Shown piece after piece: positions 6,485-9,661 of a stretch of 9,661 nt of DNA (the stretch's first letter is position 1; each line of letters begins with the position of its first letter). Source of the stretch: Dysgonamonadaceae bacterium. Lineage in GTDB: Bacteria; Bacteroidota; Bacteroidia; Bacteroidales; Azobacteroidaceae. The translations under genes were made by a program, and so were the position numbers. The notes under the pieces are model-generated. The model was not told where the DNA came from. It saw only the letters and a program-made list of their open reading frames with translations, and did not search any database. The stretch spans positions 1-9,661 of the forward strand of contig JAIRRK010000012.1 in assembly GCA_031256015.1 (NCBI GenBank), in the 5' to 3' direction.

Positions 6485-7759
6485 ATGGCTCAGATGAAAA
6501 AAATTAACTTGTGGATAGTTCTTGTATCGTTATTCGGAATGTACGGAAATGCAGCCGAGCATAAAAATAAAACCGAACTCGAACCTGTCCCGATTCCCAA
6601 ATATAGTTTTATCGACGAAGAATACAACAAAATACAGGTCCCGGGAGAAGATTCAACCCGGCTGAATCGTTTTTTCGCCAAGGTGGATTCTTTCTTCAAC
6701 CAAGGAGTCGGCCGAATCAACATTCTTCACATAGGAGGGTCGCATGTTCAGGCCGACATGTTTTCGAATCAAGTCAGAAGGAATCTGGATGGTATAAACG
6801 GAGAGCATCAAACTCCCCGCGGATTTATTTTCCCTTTTTCCGTGGCAAAAACAAATAATCCGACAAACTATAAAGTTTCTTACACAGGAGAATGGGGGAG
6901 GGAACGGAACGTTCAAAAAGTAAGGGAAAAGCCCCTGGGAGTGGGAGGAATTGCTGTTTACACAAGCGACCCGTCGGCACGTATCGAGATTGATTTGAAT
7001 CCCGATTCGTTTCTCCGATGGGAGTTTGACCGCCTGAAGCTGCTGGGATATGTGGAAGGAGGAGGATGCCGGGTTACTCCCGTCTTATTTCATAACAACG
7101 ACACGATTGAAGGTTTACTCGATTTGGAAGACAAAACCTATGTGTTTGATTTGCCCGAAAAAACATACGCTTTCAGTATGGGATTTCTGCAACAGGATAC
7201 AACGCCTCATTCGTTTGTCGTGAACGGATTTATCACGGAAAAGGAAACACCCGGAATCGTTTATCATGCCATCGGAGTGAATGGAGCTTCGGTTCCCTCT
7301 TATCTCGGATGCGAGAATTTCGAGAAAGAATTGGCTATCCTGAATCCCGATTTGGTTATATTCGGAATCGGAATTAATGATGCTTCTTCCAAAGACTTTA
7401 CGAAAGATTCTTTCAAAACGAACTACCAATCGCTTTTCGACATCATTCGGCGGGTGAATCCCGATTGTGCTTTTATTCTCATCACCAATAACGATTCCTT
7501 TACCCGAATTGCAAGAAGAAAGTATCGGGTCAATCGCAACGGAACAATCGCCCGAAAGGTCTTCTTTGAGTTGGCCGAAGAATATCAAGGCGGCGTTTGG
7601 GACTTATTTACCTTGATGGGAGGACTGTCGTCCATGCAAAAGTGGCAAAACGCTAAATTGGCGCGATTGGATAAGGTGCATTTCACGAGAACAGGTTATC
7701 TTTTAATAGGAGACATGTTTTACAATGCTTTACTCGATTATTATAAACAGTTAGACTAA
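6485..7759 (+). CDS. Secreted SGNH hydrolase-like protein with a GGS nucleophile motif
   Basis: A 424-residue protein with a signal peptide: KK near the start, a hydrophobic core (about 8-20) and a likely signal peptidase I site after GNA (residues 21-23). Its first Met abuts the previous stop codon; Met4 (6494) is an alternative start that leaves the usual MKK. SGNH blocks: IGGSH with Ser86 and Gly where Asp is usual, GVNGAS (264-269) as block II, GIGIND with Asn298, and DKVH with Asp396 and His399. So the Ser/Asn/Asp/His set is complete and activity is plausible. A beta-rich insert (about 110-250) lies between blocks I and II, as in its neighbour. Probably periplasmic or outer-surface, acting with the anchored SGNH protein and MBOAT in glycan O-acylation. 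A standalone esterase is less likely given zero spacing in the operon. Confidence 0.8.
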   Translation: MAQMKKINLWIVLVSLFGMYGNAAEHKNKTELEPVPIPKYSFIDEEYNKIQVPGEDSTRLNRFFAKVDSFFNQGVGRINILHIGGSHVQADMFSNQVRRNLDGINGEHQTPRGFIFPFSVAKTNNPTNYKVSYTGEWGRERNVQKVREKPLGVGGIAVYTSDPSARIEIDLNPDSFLRWEFDRLKLLGYVEGGGCRVTPVLFHNNDTIEGLLDLEDKTYVFDLPEKTYAFSMGFLQQDTTPHSFVVNGFITEKETPGIVYHAIGVNGASVPSYLGCENFEKELAILNPDLVIFGIGINDASSKDFTKDSFKTNYQSLFDIIRRVNPDCAFILITNNDSFTRIARRKYRVNRNGTIARKVFFELAEEYQGGVWDLFTLMGGLSSMQKWQNAKLARLDKVHFTRTGYLLIGDMFYNALLDYYKQLD

Positions 7760-7770
7760 AGCCTCAAGTC

Positions 7771-9618
7771 ATGATTTTGGACCTCCTCGAAAAGATTTTC
7801 ACATTCGATTCAAATGCTCCCCTGTTGTTCACGCAGTTTTATTTCTGGGTGTTTTTCGCCTTTGTGTTTGCCGGATTCGCTTTATTGCAAAACAAAATAT
7901 TGTTGCGAAACACCTTCCTTTTCTTCGTAAGTCTTTTCTTCTACTACAAAACAGGCGGATTGTTTGTCCTGATTCTGATATTCACCACTTTCTTTAATTT
8001 CTTTCAAGGGAAACTGATATATAAAACCGAGGAGAATAAAAAGCGACAAGGGCATCTGGTGACCGGACTTATAGTTAATCTCTTCTTTTTGTGTTATTTC
8101 AAGTACGCTTACTTTATAAATGATGTGCTGAACAATCTCTTCGGATTGAATCTGAAAATCTTCGATGCCTTCGCTTGGATAGGAAACGTTTTGGCAGGGA
8201 AGGAGCGTTTTGATGTTGCCGGCATCATGCTTCCGGTCGGAATTTCCTTTTATACCTTCCAGAACATAAGCTATTTGATGGATGTTTTCCGAAAGAAAGT
8301 GAAGCCGGTGAATGAAATTCTGAACTTCGGCTTTTATGTTTCGTTTTTCCCCCAATTGGTTGCCGGACCGATTATCCGTGCCAGTGAATTTATCCCTCAA
8401 ATATACAGGAAATACCGATTGGGAAGAAAACAGTTCGGAATGGCCGTTTTCCTGATTATGAACGGACTGGCAAAGAAAATCATTCTGAGCGATTATATCG
8501 CTGTTAATTTCGTTGACAGAGTCTTCGAGAATCCGAGCATGTTCTCCGGTTTTGAGAATCTGTTTGCCTTGTTCGCTTACTCGTTGCAGGTTTACGCCGA
8601 CTTTTCGGGATATACCGATATTGCTATCGGCGTGGCGATGCTGATGGGGTTTTATTTGCCGAAGAACTTCGATTCGCCCTACAAAGCCGCGAATGCCGGA
8701 AACTTCTGGAAACGATGGCACATATCGCTTTCGCGATGGTTGCAGGATTACCTCTATATCCCGTTGGGAGGAAACCGAAAAGTGACGTTCGCCACCTACT
8801 TTTTGATTATCACGATTGCTCTTATCGCTTTCATTCTATCCGGAAGCCTTCTTGTCGGTGCTTTGATATTGTCGGCGGTTGCCGGATTGGTTTACGTCGC
8901 CCGGAAATACCCCGACAAAAGGAAAAAAATCGATACCAACCTGAATATGATGAACGTGATGCTGATAGGCGGATTATGGCACGGTGCCAGTTGGAATTTC
9001 ATGATTTGGGGAGGACTGAACGGACTGGGAATCCTTGTCTATAAATTTTGGCGCGATTGGAGTCCCGCAACGAGGGTTTGGGTGCTGTTCGGCCTTACAT
9101 TATCGGCCGGTTTATTGGTCCGGTTTTTCCCGCTTCCCGTATTTAACATCGCTTTGGTGTGGGTCACCGGTCTTTTTGTCGGAACGCTCATTCGCTGGAT
9201 ATATCACCTATCGGGCGGACGACACGCCTTTCGTTATTTGGAAACGGCATGGGCCGTCTTGCAAACGTTTGTATTCATTTCGTTCACCCGTTTATTTTTC
9301 CGTGCCGGTTCGAACCTCAATCCGGCCGAAGCCAATCAAACGGCATGGGATACGGCAAAGAATATGGTGAATCAAATCGGCGGCACTTGGGATGTTTCTC
9401 TAATCGGAAGTATGATAAATGAATATCGATATGTGTTTTCGCTGTTTGCGATAGGAATGATTATTCATTGGCTTCCCGAAAAACTGAAGAGAAAGTATCG
9501 CCTGATGTTTGCTCAAATGCCTTTACCACTCATGGCACTGATAGTTATAATAGCCGTATTTATCATTTATCAGTTCATCACGGCCGACCTTCAAACTTTC
9601 ATTTATTTTCAATTCTGA
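7771..9618 (+). CDS. MBOAT family O-acyltransferase, AlgI-like, enlarged
   Basis: A polytopic inner-membrane protein of 615 residues, larger than typical AlgI-type members of about 470-520. Family motifs are clear: LPVGISFYTFQNISYLMD (154-171), FFPQLVAGP (192-200), YADFSGYTDIAIG (275-287), the histidine motif KRWHISLSRWLQDYLYIPLGGN (from 314; His317), GGLWHGASWNF (400-410) with the catalytic His404, and FTRLFFRA (505-512). AlgI moves acetyl groups from the cytoplasm across the membrane for polysaccharide O-acetylation. Here extra hydrophobic segments lie at about 340-377 and 437-475. It begins 11 bp after the second SGNH gene, with no promoter between. The acyl group and acceptor cannot be told from sequence; acetyl to a surface polysaccharide, lipopolysaccharide or peptidoglycan are the main options. 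Inverted repeats follow the stop. Confidence 0.9.
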   Translation: MILDLLEKIFTFDSNAPLLFTQFYFWVFFAFVFAGFALLQNKILLRNTFLFFVSLFFYYKTGGLFVLILIFTTFFNFFQGKLIYKTEENKKRQGHLVTGLIVNLFFLCYFKYAYFINDVLNNLFGLNLKIFDAFAWIGNVLAGKERFDVAGIMLPVGISFYTFQNISYLMDVFRKKVKPVNEILNFGFYVSFFPQLVAGPIIRASEFIPQIYRKYRLGRKQFGMAVFLIMNGLAKKIILSDYIAVNFVDRVFENPSMFSGFENLFALFAYSLQVYADFSGYTDIAIGVAMLMGFYLPKNFDSPYKAANAGNFWKRWHISLSRWLQDYLYIPLGGNRKVTFATYFLIITIALIAFILSGSLLVGALILSAVAGLVYVARKYPDKRKKIDTNLNMMNVMLIGGLWHGASWNFMIWGGLNGLGILVYKFWRDWSPATRVWVLFGLTLSAGLLVRFFPLPVFNIALVWVTGLFVGTLIRWIYHLSGGRHAFRYLETAWAVLQTFVFISFTRLFFRAGSNLNPAEANQTAWDTAKNMVNQIGGTWDVSLIGSMINEYRYVFSLFAIGMIIHWLPEKLKRKYRLMFAQMPLPLMALIVIIAVFIIYQFITADLQTFIYFQF

Positions 9619-9621
9619 TTC

Positions 9622-9653
9622 ATCGTACCGTAAATATACGATAACCGGTACGG
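9622..9653 (+). terminator. Inverted repeats after the MBOAT stop, possible terminator
   Basis: CGTACCG (9624-9630) pairs exactly with CGGTACG (9646-9652), loop 15 nt, extended by one T-G wobble (9623-9653). The left arm can also form another stem, ATCGTA (9622-9627) with TACGAT (9637-9642). It starts 3 bp after the stop codon, as expected for the end of the cassette transcript. No T-tract is visible before the window ends at 9661, so intrinsic termination is not proven. Confidence 0.4.
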
Positions 9654-9661
9654 ATTCGCCC

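Noticed and set aside
7882..8721. 279-codon minus-strand frame opposite the MBOAT gene
   Set aside because: It is the antisense shadow of a clear MBOAT coding region, low in hydrophobic or domain structure and without family motifs.

Overview
The window looks like part of a Bacteroidota chromosome, probably Bacteroidales. The reasons are the divergent spacer's TAnnTTTG-type -7 boxes (TACTTTTG and TATCTTTG), a short-lid adenylate kinase next to hpt and obgE, Obg with an SKSD G4 motif and acidic tail, and fragments ending in SVRC as in the FISUMP family of cell-surface proteins. No rRNA, tRNA, CRISPR array, insertion sequence or integrase was seen.

Left edge (1-430): no intact gene. It holds the last nine codons of a gene entering from the left (stop 29-31), six tandem copies of a 7-bp unit running over that stop, a terminator-like hairpin with a GCGA loop, a second small hairpin, and a broken 3' fragment (163-309) with the same type of C-terminus as the gene at the edge. 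This suggests a decayed tandem array of secreted FISUMP-type proteins.

Left half (431-3198, minus strand): a housekeeping cluster transcribed in the order hpt (purine salvage), adk (adenylate kinase), obgE (ribosome-associated GTPase), then a small YvlD-type four-helix membrane protein. Gaps of 45-66 bp with no clear internal promoter suggest one transcript starting upstream of hpt.

Middle (3199-4942): a divergent promoter region, then nnr on the plus strand, a full-length bifunctional enzyme that repairs damaged NAD(P)H hydrates.

Right half (5042-9618, plus strand): a tight three-gene cassette. The first gene is a membrane-anchored SGNH hydrolase-like protein with a TTG start. The second, with no gap, is a secreted SGNH paralogue. 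The third, after 11 bp, is a large AlgI-type MBOAT acyltransferase. By analogy with AlgI/AlgJ/AlgX and PatA/PatB, MBOAT would carry acyl (probably acetyl) groups across the inner membrane and the SGNH proteins would pass them to a periplasmic or surface glycan. The acceptor cannot be read from this window, because no glycosyltransferase or polymer-export gene is present. This cassette is the most interesting part: two different SGNH partners, one with GGS in place of GDS, and an MBOAT with extra hydrophobic segments.
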